A DNA stretch of 64,000 nucleotides from contig NZ_JAJITD010000001.1 of NCBI RefSeq assembly GCF_020880815.1, positions 434,001 to 498,000 of the forward strand. The letters run 5' to 3'. Below, piece by piece: positions 36,733 to 46,190 of this stretch. Made by a program: the position numbers and the translations under genes. Each line of letters starts with the position of its first letter. Position 1 is the first letter of the stretch. The stretch comes from Paraburkholderia sejongensis. GTDB lineage: Bacteria > Pseudomonadota > Gammaproteobacteria > Burkholderiales > Burkholderiaceae. A model generated the notes under the pieces. It searched no databases and was not told the DNA's origin. It saw only the letters and a program-made list of their open reading frames with translations.

Positions 36733-37473
36733 ATGACACAGCGAATTGCGTACGTAACGGGCGGCATGGGCGGCATCGGCACCAGCATCTGCCAGCGTCT
36801 GCACAAAGAGGGCTTCAAGGTGATCGCGGGCTGCGGCCCGAATTCGCCGCGCCGCGCGAAGTGGCTCGACGAGCAGAAGGCACTCGGCTACGATTTCGTC
36901 GCATCCGAAGGCAACGTCGGCGACTGGGAATCGACCAAGGCCGCGTTCGACAAGGTCAAGGCCGAAGTCGGCGAAATCGACGTGCTGGTCAACAATGCCG
37001 GTATCACGCGCGACGTGGTGTTCCGCAAGATGACGCACGAAGACTGGACCGCGGTCATCGACACCAACCTGACCAGCCTGTTCAACGTCACCAAGCAGGT
37101 GATCGACGGGATGGTCGAGCGTGGCTGGGGTCGCGTGATCAATATTTCGTCGGTCAATGGCCAGAAGGGGCAGTTCGGTCAGACCAACTACTCGACCGCG
37201 AAGGCCGGCATTCACGGTTTCACGATGTCGCTCGCGCAGGAAGTCGCGACCAAGGGCGTGACGGTCAACACCGTGTCGCCGGGTTACATCGGTACCGATA
37301 TGGTCAAATCGATCCGCCCGGACGTGCTGGAGAAAATCGTCGCGACGATTCCGGTGCGCCGCCTCGGCCAACCGGACGAAATCGGTTCGATCGTCGCGTG
37401 GCTCGCGTCGGACGAATCGGGTTTCTCGACCGGCGCCGATTTTTCGCTGAACGGCGGTTTGCACATGGGTTGA
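36733..37473 (+). CDS. phaB: Acetoacetyl-CoA reductase
   Basis: A 246-residue short-chain dehydrogenase that makes (R)-3-hydroxybutyryl-CoA with NADPH, the direct monomer for PhaC. The cofactor motif is TGGMGGIGTSIC, the NAG motif reads VNNAGITRDVVF, and the catalytic Tyr-Lys pair is in NYSTAKAGIHG. Length equals that of known PhaB. CGGAGT is placed nine bases before the ATG. Third gene of the phaCAB cluster. Confidence 0.97.
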   Translation: MTQRIAYVTGGMGGIGTSICQRLHKEGFKVIAGCGPNSPRRAKWLDEQKALGYDFVASEGNVGDWESTKAAFDKVKAEVGEIDVLVNNAGITRDVVFRKMTHEDWTAVIDTNLTSLFNVTKQVIDGMVERGWGRVINISSVNGQKGQFGQTNYSTAKAGIHGFTMSLAQEVATKGVTVNTVSPGYIGTDMVKSIRPDVLEKIVATIPVRRLGQPDEIGSIVAWLASDESGFSTGADFSLNGGLHMG

Positions 37474-37609
37474 TGAGCATCGGCGCGCCGCTCACAAGGC
37501 GGCGGGTCGGCTCAGTGGTTTTTCGCCGGCGTCCCGGCTGCGCAATGGATCCGATTGCACGGCCCGGACGCCGTTTCCGCGCTGCTTTAACCGAGCTTAA
37601 AGGCGTTAC

Positions 37610-38227
37610 ATGACTACTACAAAGAAAACGGCCGAACGACTGATCAAGAAATATCCGAATCGTCGGCTGTACGACACCGAGACGAGCACCTACATTACGC
37701 TGACTGACGTGAAGCAGCTGGTACTCGATCAGGAGGACTTCAAGGTCATCGATGCCAAAAGCAACGAGGACCTGACGCGCTCGATCCTGTTGCAGATCAT
37801 TCTCGAAGAGGAGAGCGGCGGCTTGCCGATGTTCTCGTCGTCGATGCTGTCGCAGATCATCCGTTTTTACGGGCATGCGATGCAGGGCATGATGGGCACC
37901 TACCTGGAAAAGAACATCCAGGCCTTCATCGACATTCAGGCAAAACTGGCCGACCAGTCGAAGAATCTCTATGAAGGCAAGGCGATGAACCCCGAGGTCT
38001 GGTCGCAGTTCATGAACATGCAGGCGCCGATGATGCAGGGGATGATGACCAGCTACATCGAGCAGTCGAAGAACATGTTCGTGCAGATGCAGGAGCAGAT
38101 GCAGAACCAGGCGAAGACGATGTTCGCGACGTTCCCGTTCACGCCGGGCGGCGCCGCTGTCAATGCGGGCAACGCCAATAATGCGCCGGGTACCCCGCAG
38201 GGCAATCCGGAGGCGGAGAAAAAGTGA
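37610..38227 (+). CDS. phaR: PHA synthesis regulator PhaR
   Basis: A 205-residue cytoplasmic repressor that binds both DNA and nascent PHA granules; it represses phasin genes (and often itself) until polymer appears. The N-terminal domain (residues about 10-70) has IKKYPNRRLYDTETSTYITL, the PHB accumulation regulator signature. The middle is Met/Gln-rich, ending MQEQMQNQAKTMFATFPF, with a disordered Asn/Ala/Pro tail. It follows phaB by 136 bases on the same strand. No phasin gene is present in the window, so its target lies elsewhere. Confidence 0.96.
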   Translation: MTTTKKTAERLIKKYPNRRLYDTETSTYITLTDVKQLVLDQEDFKVIDAKSNEDLTRSILLQIILEEESGGLPMFSSSMLSQIIRFYGHAMQGMMGTYLEKNIQAFIDIQAKLADQSKNLYEGKAMNPEVWSQFMNMQAPMMQGMMTSYIEQSKNMFVQMQEQMQNQAKTMFATFPFTPGGAAVNAGNANNAPGTPQGNPEAEKK

Positions 38228-38625
38228 CGGCGGGGTGAGTTGCCTGAAGAGCTCGAGGGCTTCAGGACAGCCGCAGCAGACGAAGCCAGCCTGCATCGCA
38301 CCGCGTCCGCGCGTGATTCAGGTGCTCGCCGGCTCAGGCGAATTTTCGCGAGCCGATCGTGGCCAGGAGCGCTGCGGACCGTCCGGTGCAGATTTCCTTG
38401 GGCAGTGGGCAGGCGTCGGCACGATACAATCGCGGATTGCCTGTGCGCTCGCCACTGAACGGCCGCTAATTGCACCGCAGGCGCTGTCGTCATCGCCTTC
38501 CTCGCGCCGGACCCGCCTCATGTTTCAGTTCGTATCCCTTATCTCGCCAACACCAACGCCAACGCCTTCGGTCTCGAAGGCCGTCCGGATCAGCGTCGCG
38601 TGACCCGCAGTTCGCCGAAATTCCT
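38228..38625. other. Intergenic region between phaR and dusC
   Basis: 398 bases. A weak hairpin (CCTGAAG at 38243 with CTTCAGG at 38260) follows phaR without a T tract. TACAAT at 38425-38430 could be the -10 of a dusC promoter but has no good -35 at normal spacing and is nearly 200 bases before the start. No gene or RNA was recognised; open frames here lack ribosome binding sites. Confidence 0.5.
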
Positions 38626-39732
38626 ATGAGTCGCCTGTTTCTCGCCCCGATGGAAGGGGTCGCGGACTACGTGCTGCGCGACGTGCTGACAAGCGCGGGC
38701 GGTTTCGACGGCTGCGTGTCCGAATTCATTCGCGTCACGGGCTCGATGCTGCCGCTTCGCGTTTTCGAGCGCGAAGCGCCCGAAATCCTGCACGCGAGCG
38801 TCACCGCCAGCGGCACCCCGATGGTGATCCAGTTGCTCGGCAGCGATCCCGAATGGCTCGCCCGCAACGCCGCGTATGCGGCCACGCTGTCGCCGTATGG
38901 GATCGACCTGAACTTCGGCTGTCCCGCCAAAGTCGTCAATCAGCATGGCGGCGGCGCGATGCTGCTCGCCGATCCGAAGCTGCTGAACCGGATCGTCGCG
39001 GCGGTGCGCGCCGCGGTGCCGGCGCAGATCGCGGTCACCGCGAAAATGCGGCTCGGCGTGTCCGATACGTCGCGGGCGCTCGAGTGCGCGCAGGCGCTGG
39101 TCGAAGGCGGCGCGGCGTCGCTGGTCGTGCATGCGCGCACCCGCGACGACCGCTACAAGCCGCCCGCGCACTGGGAATGGGTCGCGCGCATCGACGACGC
39201 GGTCGACGTGCCGGTGATCGCCAACGGCGAGGTCTGGAGCGTGGCGGACTGGCAGCGCTGCCGGGCCGTCAGCGGTTGCGCGGACGTGATGATCGGGCGC
39301 GGCGCGGTGTCGGATCCGTTCCTCGCGCAGCGCATCCGCGGATGGCTGGAGCCGGTGCCGTCGGCGCGGGAATGGCCGCAGGTTCTTGCAGCGATCGCCG
39401 GTTACTTGAAGAAACTGCAGGCGCACGGTGCGTTGACTCACGAGCACGGTCGCGTGAAGCAGTGGCTCAGCTATCTGCAGCGGACCTGGCCGCAAGCGGC
39501 GGAACTGCATGCGGCGATCCGGCGGGTACAGAACTCGGCCGAGATTCTGACGCTGATCGGGCAGGCATTGCAGGCGCAACGGGCGCCGGCGCGGACGCAG
39601 CGGGCGATGGCCGGCGATGCAGCCGAACTTGCCGCCCTCGACGACTTCGACGACCTCGGTAATCCCGCTAACCTCGCCAACCTCGGCGAACCGCGCGGCC
39701 AATCGGACCGCGTCCTGCCAATCCCCATTTGA
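38626..39732 (+). CDS. dusC: tRNA-dihydrouridine(16) synthase
   Basis: A 368-residue FMN enzyme that reduces U16 in the tRNA D-loop. MSRLFLAPMEGVADYVLRDV aligns with the E. coli DusC start; the active-site cysteine is in LNFGCPAKVVNQHGGGAML, and IANGEVWSVADWQRC plus DVMIGRGAVSDP bind FMN phosphate. The SEFIRVTGSMLPLRVF segment and VKQWLSYLQRTWP near the C-terminus match DusC rather than DusA or DusB. The last 50 residues form an extra Ala/Asn-rich tail absent from E. coli DusC (315). The start at 38626 is set by homology; no strong ribosome binding site is visible. Confidence 0.93.
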   Translation: MSRLFLAPMEGVADYVLRDVLTSAGGFDGCVSEFIRVTGSMLPLRVFEREAPEILHASVTASGTPMVIQLLGSDPEWLARNAAYAATLSPYGIDLNFGCPAKVVNQHGGGAMLLADPKLLNRIVAAVRAAVPAQIAVTAKMRLGVSDTSRALECAQALVEGGAASLVVHARTRDDRYKPPAHWEWVARIDDAVDVPVIANGEVWSVADWQRCRAVSGCADVMIGRGAVSDPFLAQRIRGWLEPVPSAREWPQVLAAIAGYLKKLQAHGALTHEHGRVKQWLSYLQRTWPQAAELHAAIRRVQNSAEILTLIGQALQAQRAPARTQRAMAGDAAELAALDDFDDLGNPANLANLGEPRGQSDRVLPIPI

Positions 39733-39813
39733 AACCTAGAATTCAAAGACTTACGAGCGGTAGCGGTGCCGAACCGCTACAATTCAGGGTTTAACGTCTT
39801 CAAGCGGTTCCCC

Positions 39814-41208
39814 ATGTCTTCGACCCCCTCGAACGCTCCGGTCGCACCGGGCGCCACGCCGAAAGTCGGCTTCGTCTCCCTCGGCTGCCCGAAAGCCCTC
39901 GTCGATTCCGAGCAGATCATCACCCAGCTGCGCGCCGAAGGCTACGCGATCTCTGGCACCTATGACGGCGCGGATCTCGTGGTCGTCAACACCTGCGGCT
40001 TCATCGACGAAGCGGTGCAGGAAAGCCTCGACGCGATCGGCGAAGCGCTCAGCGAGAACGGCAAGGTGATCGTCACCGGCTGTCTCGGCGCGAAAAAGAG
40101 CGCGAGCGGTTCGGGCCTGATCGAGGAAGTGCATCCGAAGGTGCTCGCGGTGACCGGTCCGCACGCGGTCGGCGAAGTGATGCAGGCGGTCCACAACCAT
40201 CTGCCCAAGCCCCACGATCCGTTCGTCGACCTGGTGCCCGCCGCCGGCGTGAAGCTGACCCCGCGCCACTACGCGTATCTGAAAATTTCCGAAGGCTGCA
40301 ATCACCGCTGCACGTTCTGCATCATCCCGTCGATGCGCGGCGATCTGGTGTCGCGCCCGGTCGCCGAAGTGATGCTGGAAGCGGAGAACCTGTTCAAGTC
40401 GGGCGTCAAGGAACTGCTGGTGATCTCGCAGGACACCAGCGCGTACGGCGTCGACGTCAAGTACCGCACCGGCTTCTGGAACGGCAAGCCGATCAAGACC
40501 CGCATGACCGACCTCGTGGCCGCGCTCGGCGAACTCGCCGCCCAATACGGCGCATGGGTGCGTCTGCATTACGTGTATCCGTATCCGAGCGTCGACGAAG
40601 TGATTCCGATGATGGCCGAAGGTCCGTTCAAGGGCCACGTGCTGCCGTATCTCGATGTGCCGTTCCAGCACGCGCATCCGGAAGTGCTCAAGCGCATGAA
40701 GCGTCCGGCCAATGCGGAAAAGGTGATGGAGCGCGTGAAGGCGTGGCGCGAAATCTGCCCGGATCTGACGATCCGCAGCACCTTCATCGCCGGCTTCCCG
40801 GGCGAGACCGAAGAGCAGTTCGAAACGCTGCTCGACTTCATCCGCGAGGCGGAGCTGGATCGGGTCGGCTGCTTCGCGTATTCGCCGGTCGAAGGCGCGA
40901 GCGCCAACGAACTCGACGGCGCGCTGCCCGACGAAGTGCGTGAAGAGCGTCGCGCGCGCTTCATGGAAGTGGCCGAGCAGGTGTCGGCGAAGCGCATCGC
41001 GAAGAAGGTCGGCAAGACGCTGAAGGTGCTGGTCGACGAAATCAATGCCGACGGCGGCATCGGCCGCACCGCGGCGGACGCGCCCGAGATCGACGGCGTC
41101 GTCTATATCGCGCCGACCACCAAGGCGTCGAAGCGCTACAAGGTCGGCGATTTCGTGTCGGTGAAGATCACCGGCGCGGACGGTCACGATCTGTGGGGCG
41201 AGGTCTGA
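39814..41208 (+). CDS. rimO: Ribosomal protein uS12 methylthiotransferase RimO
   Basis: A 464-residue radical-SAM enzyme with two iron-sulfur clusters that adds a methylthio group to Asp88 of S12. N-terminal cluster cysteines lie in [22 protein letters not shown] and [10 protein letters not shown]. The radical-SAM motif is [17 protein letters not shown]-terminal TRAM domain starts near residue 400. The start at 39814 is family-consistent; an upstream in-frame ATG at 39766 has no homology. A TACAAT at 39778-39783 may be its -10. Confidence 0.97.
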   Translation: MSSTPSNAPVAPGATPKVGFVSLGCPKALVDSEQIITQLRAEGYAISGTYDGADLVVVNTCGFIDEAVQESLDAIGEALSENGKVIVTGCLGAKKSASGSGLIEEVHPKVLAVTGPHAVGEVMQAVHNHLPKPHDPFVDLVPAAGVKLTPRHYAYLKISEGCNHRCTFCIIPSMRGDLVSRPVAEVMLEAENLFKSGVKELLVISQDTSAYGVDVKYRTGFWNGKPIKTRMTDLVAALGELAAQYGAWVRLHYVYPYPSVDEVIPMMAEGPFKGHVLPYLDVPFQHAHPEVLKRMKRPANAEKVMERVKAWREICPDLTIRSTFIAGFPGETEEQFETLLDFIREAELDRVGCFAYSPVEGASANELDGALPDEVREERRARFMEVAEQVSAKRIAKKVGKTLKVLVDEINADGGIGRTAADAPEIDGVVYIAPTTKASKRYKVGDFVSVKITGADGHDLWGEV

Positions 41209-41210
41209 GC

Positions 41211-42146
41211 ATGACCCCGAGCGCAGCGTCCACGCCTGAAATCCTCGCGCTCGGCGAGGCGATGATCGAGTTCAACCAGGCCGCGAAAGATCAGGCGAAC
41301 TACCTGCAAGGCTTCGGCGGCGATACCTCGAACTTCTGCATCGCGGCCGCGCGCCAGGGTGCGAAGACCGGCTTCGTGTCGGCGGTCGGCGCCGATCATT
41401 TCGGCCGTCTGCTGATCGATCTGTGGGAACGCGAGCAGGTCGACACGTCGTTCGTGCGGATCGACCCGCAAGCCTCGACCGGTGTGTATTTCGTGTCGCA
41501 CGGCCCGAACGGCCATGCGTTCGACTATCTGCGCGCGGGCTCGGCGGCGAGCCGCTACGCGCCGGCCGATCTGCCGCGCGATGCGCTCGCGGCGGCCAAG
41601 GTCGTGCATCTGTCGGGCATCAGTCTCGCGATCAGCGTCAGTGCCTGCGATGCCGCGCTCGAAGCGATCGCGCATGCGCGCGCGAGCGGCGTGCGCGTGA
41701 GCTTCGATACCAATCTGCGCCTGAAGCTGTGGCCGCTCGCGCGCGCCCGCGCGGTGATGCTCGAGGCGATTCGCCAGACCGACATCTGCCTGCCGAGCTG
41801 GGACGACGTGACCGAACTCACCGGGCTGACCGGCCGCGACGAGATCGTCGACTTCCTGCTGTCGCACGGCCCGAGCGTCGTCGCGCTGAAGCTCGGCAAG
41901 GACGGTTCGTACATCGCGACGCCGCACGAGCGGCGCGTGGTGCCGGGCCACGTCGTCGACGCGGTCGATGCGACCGGCGCGGGCGACTGCTTCGGCGGCG
42001 CGTTCGTCGCGCGTATCGTGGCCGGCGACGATCCGTTTGCCGCCGCGCGCTACGCGAACGTCGCCGCGGCGCTGTCCACCCAGGGCTATGGCGCGGTCGC
42101 GCCGATTCCGTCACGCGAGACGGTCGAGCGTTTGCTGGCCGGCTGA
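41211..42146 (+). CDS. PfkB family sugar kinase, KdgK-like
   Basis: A 311-residue ribokinase-family kinase. The sugar-side glycine motif reads GFGGDTSNFCIAAARQGAKT and the catalytic/anion-hole motif VDATGAGDCFGGAFVARI, with the base Asp in GAGD. Overall pattern (LALGEAMIEFNQ and FDTNLRLKLWP) is closest to 2-dehydro-3-deoxygluconate kinases, but no Entner-Doudoroff or hexuronate genes are nearby, so the substrate stays open. The start at 41211 lies two bases after the rimO stop, so the two are cotranscribed. Confidence 0.88.
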   Translation: MTPSAASTPEILALGEAMIEFNQAAKDQANYLQGFGGDTSNFCIAAARQGAKTGFVSAVGADHFGRLLIDLWEREQVDTSFVRIDPQASTGVYFVSHGPNGHAFDYLRAGSAASRYAPADLPRDALAAAKVVHLSGISLAISVSACDAALEAIAHARASGVRVSFDTNLRLKLWPLARARAVMLEAIRQTDICLPSWDDVTELTGLTGRDEIVDFLLSHGPSVVALKLGKDGSYIATPHERRVVPGHVVDAVDATGAGDCFGGAFVARIVAGDDPFAAARYANVAAALSTQGYGAVAPIPSRETVERLLAG

Positions 42147-42256
42147 GCGCGACCCGGCGGGCCGCATCGTCGTACAGCAACGCACCGTCCCGCATCGAGC
42201 GTGAGCGCAGGATCATTTCTTCATAAAGACCGGCAGGATCACAGGAGGAGCGAGCA

Positions 42257-43441
42257 ATGCAACGGGACGTAGTGGTGGTAAGCGGTGTGCGCACGGCAAT
42301 CGGCGCGTTCGGCGGCAGCCTGAAGGATCTTGCGCCGACCGAGCTCGGCGCGCGGGTCGTGCGCGAAGTGCTCGAACGCGCGAGTGTGGCGGGCGACGAA
42401 ATCGGTCACGTGGTGTTCGGCAACGTGGTGCACACCGAGCCGAAAGACATGTACCTCGCGCGGGTGGCCGCGATCAACGGCGGCGTCGCGCAACACACGC
42501 CCGCGCTGACCGTGAACCGGCTGTGCGGCTCGGGCCTGCAGGCGATCGTTTCGGCCGCGCAAAGCGTGCTGCTCGGCGACGCCGACATCGCGATCGGCGG
42601 CGGCGCGGAAAACATGAGCCGCGCGCCGTACTCGATGCCCGCCGCGCGCTTCGGTCAGCGCATGGGCGATACGCGTCTGGTCGACATGATGATCGGCGCG
42701 CTCAACGACCCGTTCCAGTCGATCCATATGGGCGTGACCGCCGAGAACGTCGCGCGCAAGTACGACATCTCGCGCGACGCGCAGGACGCGCTCGCGCTCG
42801 AGTCGCACCGCCGCGCGGCGCATGCGATCAGCAGCGGCTATTTCAAGGAGCAGATTCTGCCGATCACGCTGGCGTCGAAGAAGGGCGACGTCGTGTTCGA
42901 CACGGACGAGCACACGCGGATGAACGCGACAGCGGAAGACTTCTCGAAGCTCAAGCCGGTGTTCGTGAAGGAAAACGGCACGGTGACGGCGGGCAACGCG
43001 TCGGGCATCAACGACGCGGCCGCGGCCGTCGTGCTGATGGAGCGCGCCGTCGCCGAAAAGCGTGGCGTGAAGCCGCTCGCGCGGCTGGTGTCGTACGCGC
43101 ATGCGGGCGTCGATCCGGCTTATATGGGCATCGGCCCCGTGCCGGCGAGCCGCAAGGCGCTCGAGCGCGCCGGCCTGACTGTCGCCGATCTCGACGTGAT
43201 CGAGGCGAACGAGGCGTTCGCCGCGCAGGCCTGCGCGGTCAGCAAGGAACTCGGCCTCGATCCGGCCAAGGTCAATCCGAATGGCTCGGGCATTTCGCTC
43301 GGCCACCCGATCGGCGCGACCGGCGCACTCATCACCGTCAAGGCGCTGTACGAGTTGCAGCGCATCGGCGGGCGCTATGCGCTGGTGACGATGTGCATCG
43401 GCGGCGGACAGGGGATCGCGGCGGTATTCGAGCGCCTCTGA
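42257..43441 (+). CDS. bktB: Beta-ketothiolase, BktB-like
   Basis: A 394-residue thiolase, second copy in the window. The nucleophile is in NRLCGSGLQAIVSA, and the active-site histidine and second cysteine are in SGISLGHPIGATG and MCIGGGQG. MQRDVVVVSGVRTAIGAFGG and VVFGNVVHTEPKDMYLARVA match the BktB branch, which accepts propionyl-CoA and so can give 3-ketovaleryl-CoA for mixed PHA. AGGAGG is placed about nine bases before the start. BktB identity rests on recognised sequence pattern; a degradative thiolase is the alternative. Confidence 0.85.
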   Translation: MQRDVVVVSGVRTAIGAFGGSLKDLAPTELGARVVREVLERASVAGDEIGHVVFGNVVHTEPKDMYLARVAAINGGVAQHTPALTVNRLCGSGLQAIVSAAQSVLLGDADIAIGGGAENMSRAPYSMPAARFGQRMGDTRLVDMMIGALNDPFQSIHMGVTAENVARKYDISRDAQDALALESHRRAAHAISSGYFKEQILPITLASKKGDVVFDTDEHTRMNATAEDFSKLKPVFVKENGTVTAGNASGINDAAAAVVLMERAVAEKRGVKPLARLVSYAHAGVDPAYMGIGPVPASRKALERAGLTVADLDVIEANEAFAAQACAVSKELGLDPAKVNPNGSGISLGHPIGATGALITVKALYELQRIGGRYALVTMCIGGGQGIAAVFERL

Positions 43442-43531
43442 CGGCGGCCGCGGCGCGCGCCGGTGAGGTACCGGTTCGTGCCATAGGTTTCAGGCAGTAC
43501 TGGGCAGCAACCAGCAACAAGGATGGCAAGG

Positions 43532-44215
43532 ATGCAGGAATCGAAAGCGATCAACGGCGCGGCCGGGCACACGGCGACGCGCGTTTTGCGGCGGCGTGCC
43601 GGCGTGCTGGCCAGCGCCACCGCGCTGCTATGCGCCGGCGCGGCGCTGTGGGCGCCGGCCCAGGCATGGGCCGAAAGCGATGCGGTCAAGCAACTGGCGG
43701 CGCCGCCGGCGATCCAGTTGCCGCTGAAACCGAGCGCCGAGTTCGCGAAGTTTCCGCGCTACGTCGGCACGCTCGGCACGCGGCCGATCGTGCTGCGGCT
43801 CGGCCCGAAGACCGACGATCCGTCGGGCGTACACGGCGAGTATCAGTTCACCGACAACGGTGAAGTGATACTCATCGCCGGCGACCGGATGGAAGATACG
43901 CTCGAAGTCGAAGAGTCGAACGACGGCACCCATATCACCGGCAACTGGGTCGGCAAGTTCGCGGCGGACGGCTCGCTCGAAGGCGACCGGATGAACGTCG
44001 ACGATTCCAATCCGCAGCCGTTCGTGTTGAAGCTGGCGGCTGGGCAGCCGGTGCCGGCGGCGGGTACGCCGGCTGGCGCGAACAGTACCCGTGCGCCGCG
44101 CGTACCGTCGGCGCAAGTGCCGGCGGCAAACGGCGCGGCGCCTGCCGCAACCGCGCCGGCGAGCGGCGGCGGTCACCCGGTCGGCGGCGTCAGCAACCTG
44201 CAAACCGGCGAGTGA
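43532..44215 (+). CDS. Secreted hypothetical protein, Ala/Pro-rich tail
   Basis: I do not recognise the family. About 227 residues: a long basic N-terminus and signal peptide (RRRAGVLASATALLCAGAAL then APAQAWAES, cut near residue 48), a compact middle domain (about residues 60-150) rich in beta-type sequence with FPRYVGTLGTRPIVLRLGPK and EYQFTDNGEVILIAGDRMED, and a disordered Ala/Pro/Gly tail. No cysteine in the mature part. ATG at 43523 is also possible; AAGG nine bases upstream favours 43532. It lies between bktB and metC on the same strand with modest gaps. Probably periplasmic. Confidence 0.75.
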   Translation: MQESKAINGAAGHTATRVLRRRAGVLASATALLCAGAALWAPAQAWAESDAVKQLAAPPAIQLPLKPSAEFAKFPRYVGTLGTRPIVLRLGPKTDDPSGVHGEYQFTDNGEVILIAGDRMEDTLEVEESNDGTHITGNWVGKFAADGSLEGDRMNVDDSNPQPFVLKLAAGQPVPAAGTPAGANSTRAPRVPSAQVPAANGAAPAATAPASGGGHPVGGVSNLQTGE

Positions 44216-44289
44216 GGCCGGTGCCGGCCCGGCTCGGATCAGGGCGCAGCTCCAATCACGCATCTCCCTGTCTTTTAGCGAATTTCACC

Positions 44290-45474
44290 ATGACCCAGTC
44301 CAAACCCCAACGCGAGCTGCAAACCCGCATCGTGCGAGCGGAAGACCGCATCACGCCGGGCTTCGAATCGTTCTCGACGCCGGTCACCCGGGCGTCGACG
44401 GTGGTGTTCCCCGATCTCGCGACGATGCGCGCGCTCGACTGGAAAAACGACGCGCAATGGCGCTACGGCCTGCACGCGACGCCCACGCAGATTTCACTCG
44501 CGCAGCGCCTTGCGACGATCGAAGGCGGTAATCACGCGCTGTTGCAGCCGTCGGGACTGTCGTCGATTTCGAATGTGTACTTCGGCCTCGTGAAAGCGGG
44601 CGACGACGTACTGATCCCCGACAACGTCTACTCGCCGAACCGCGATCACGGCGACTGGCTCGCGCGCGATTTCGGCATCACCGCGCGCTATTACGATCCG
44701 CTGATCGGCGCGGGCATCGCTGACCTGATCCAGCCGAACACGCGGCTGATCTGGCTCGAGGCGCCCGGCTCGGTGACGATGGAAGTGCCCGACGTGCCGG
44801 CCATCACCGCGGCGGCGCGCGCGCGCAACGTGGTCACCGCGATCGACAACACGTGGTCGGCGGGCCTCGGCTTCCGGCCGTTCGAGCACGGCGTCGACAT
44901 CTCCGTGCAGGCGCTGACCAAATACCAGTCGGGCGGCGGCGACGTGCTGATGGGCGCGACGATCACGCGCGAGCGCGGACTGCATCTGAAGCTGAAGGCG
45001 GCGCGGATGCGGATGGGCATCGGCGTTTCATCGGACGACTGCTCGCTGATTCTGCGCAGCCTGCCGAGCATGCAGCTGCGTTTCGCGCAGCACGACCGCG
45101 CGGCGCTCGCGCTCGCGACGTGGCTCAAGAGCCGCCCGGAAATCGCCGCGGTCCTGCATCCGGCGCTCGCGGACTGTCCGGGACATGAGGTGTTCAAGCG
45201 CGATTTCACGGGCGCGGGCGGGCTGTTCTCGGTCGTGTTCGACGAGCGCTATAGCGCCGCGCAGATCGACACGTTCTGCGAATCGCTCGAACTCTTTTCG
45301 CTCGGCTGGAGTTGGGGCGGCGCGCATAGCCTCGCGATGCCGTACGACATCGCGTCGATGCGCACCGAAGGCGAGTGGCCGTATCGCGGGACGCTGGTGC
45401 GCTTTTATATCGGTCTCGAGGAAGAGCGCGATCTGCGCGCGGATATCGAGCAGAGCCTCGCGAAGCTGGGTTGA
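44290..45474 (+). CDS. metC: Cystathionine beta-lyase
   Basis: A 394-residue PLP enzyme that splits cystathionine to homocysteine, pyruvate and ammonia in methionine synthesis. The PLP lysine is in QALTKYQSGGGDVLMG; cofactor residues appear in LLQPSGLSSISNVYFGLVKAG, shown here in part, and AIDNTWSAGLGFRPFEHGVD. C-terminal LFSLGWSWGGAHSLAMPYD is typical of MetC rather than MetB. The start at 44290 fits the family; the frame runs upstream without homology. A strong terminator follows 36 bases after the stop. Confidence 0.95.
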   Translation: MTQSKPQRELQTRIVRAEDRITPGFESFSTPVTRASTVVFPDLATMRALDWKNDAQWRYGLHATPTQISLAQRLATIEGGNHALLQPSGLSSISNVYFGLVKAGDDVLIPDNVYSPNRDHGDWLARDFGITARYYDPLIGAGIADLIQPNTRLIWLEAPGSVTMEVPDVPAITAAARARNVVTAIDNTWSAGLGFRPFEHGVDISVQALTKYQSGGGDVLMGATITRERGLHLKLKAARMRMGIGVSSDDCSLILRSLPSMQLRFAQHDRAALALATWLKSRPEIAAVLHPALADCPGHEVFKRDFTGAGGLFSVVFDERYSAAQIDTFCESLELFSLGWSWGGAHSLAMPYDIASMRTEGEWPYRGTLVRFYIGLEEERDLRADIEQSLAKLG

Positions 45475-45510
45475 CGCGGGGCGGTTAGCCGGTTCGTTGA
45501 GACAGGAAAG

Positions 45511-45545
45511 AAGCCCGCCGGGATGTGTGCCCGGCGGGCTTTTTT
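45511..45545 (+). terminator. Rho-independent terminator of metC
   Basis: A 12-bp stem (arm AAGCCCGCCGGG) with a seven-base loop and a TTTTT ATT tail. Confidence 0.95.
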
Positions 45546-45688
45546 ATTGCGCGGCGTTGGGTATTGCGAAGGGGCCGGGGGGCGAACTGGTGGGTCGAGT
45601 TGGCCGTTCGGCTGAATAGGCGAGGCCGCGTTGCGAAGCTACGATGGTGCGTGTTGCGACTATCCGTTGCTGCCCGCTACGCGCTTCG

Positions 45689-46138
45689 ATGAATCTGTAT
45701 TTCTGGCTCTTATTGAATCTTGCTGTGCCGGTGGTCGGGCCGGTCTTCACGCTTGCGCTCGTCGCGCCTGCCTATGGCGGGCGGGTTGCCGGCAGGCTGA
45801 TTGCGGCGTCGGTGAAGGACGGGCAACTGTTCTGGTGTGCTATCGGATTGTGTGCGGCCGGGATTTATGAAGCGGTGACGGCGCTCGAGCGCGGTAGTGG
45901 GGAAGTGTCGCTGCTCGCGCTTGCCATCGTGGCGTTCTGCGGGCTTGCGTTTATCTGTTCGTCGATCCTGACATCGAGCGTGCTCAAGGCGCGGCACGAC
46001 GGTCTGGACGCGGCGCGGGACGGCCGACAGACGGAACTCAGCGTGCGTACGTTCACGCGGGTCGCGATAGTCATATCGATTCTTGCCACCTGCGGCGGGG
46101 CGGCTGCATTTGCAGCGCTCCACATCCATTTGAACTAG
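45689..46138 (+). CDS. Small four-helix membrane protein, unknown
   Basis: A 149-residue protein with four hydrophobic segments: about residues 3-25 (FWLLLNLAVPVVGPVFTLAL), 48-65, 77-100 and 122-145. A short charged loop, KARHDGLDAARDGRQTELS, sits between helices 3 and 4. I do not recognise a family. The start at 45689 (MNLYFWLL) was chosen because the preceding in-frame residues are not membrane-like; the ATG at 45644 is possible. No strong ribosome binding site is seen. It follows the metC terminator and precedes the 43-residue protein by 52 bases, so they could share function, but the latter seems to have its own promoter. Confidence 0.65.
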   Translation: MNLYFWLLLNLAVPVVGPVFTLALVAPAYGGRVAGRLIAASVKDGQLFWCAIGLCAAGIYEAVTALERGSGEVSLLALAIVAFCGLAFICSSILTSSVLKARHDGLDAARDGRQTELSVRTFTRVAIVISILATCGGAAAFAALHIHLN

Positions 46139-46151
46139 TCTTTTCCGAGAT

Positions 46152-46173
46152 AATGCAGGCGTTATACTGCATT
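46152..46173 (+). promoter_or_regulatory. Promoter -10 with overlapping inverted repeat
   Basis: TATACT (46163-46168) is a good -10 placed 22 bases before the 43-residue ORF. A perfect inverted repeat, AATGCAG (46152-46158) and CTGCATT (46167-46173), brackets and overlaps it, as an operator would. The -35 (TTTTCC at 46141) is poor. Confidence 0.5.
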
Positions 46174-46190
46174 TTCTTGCGGAGGAAATA

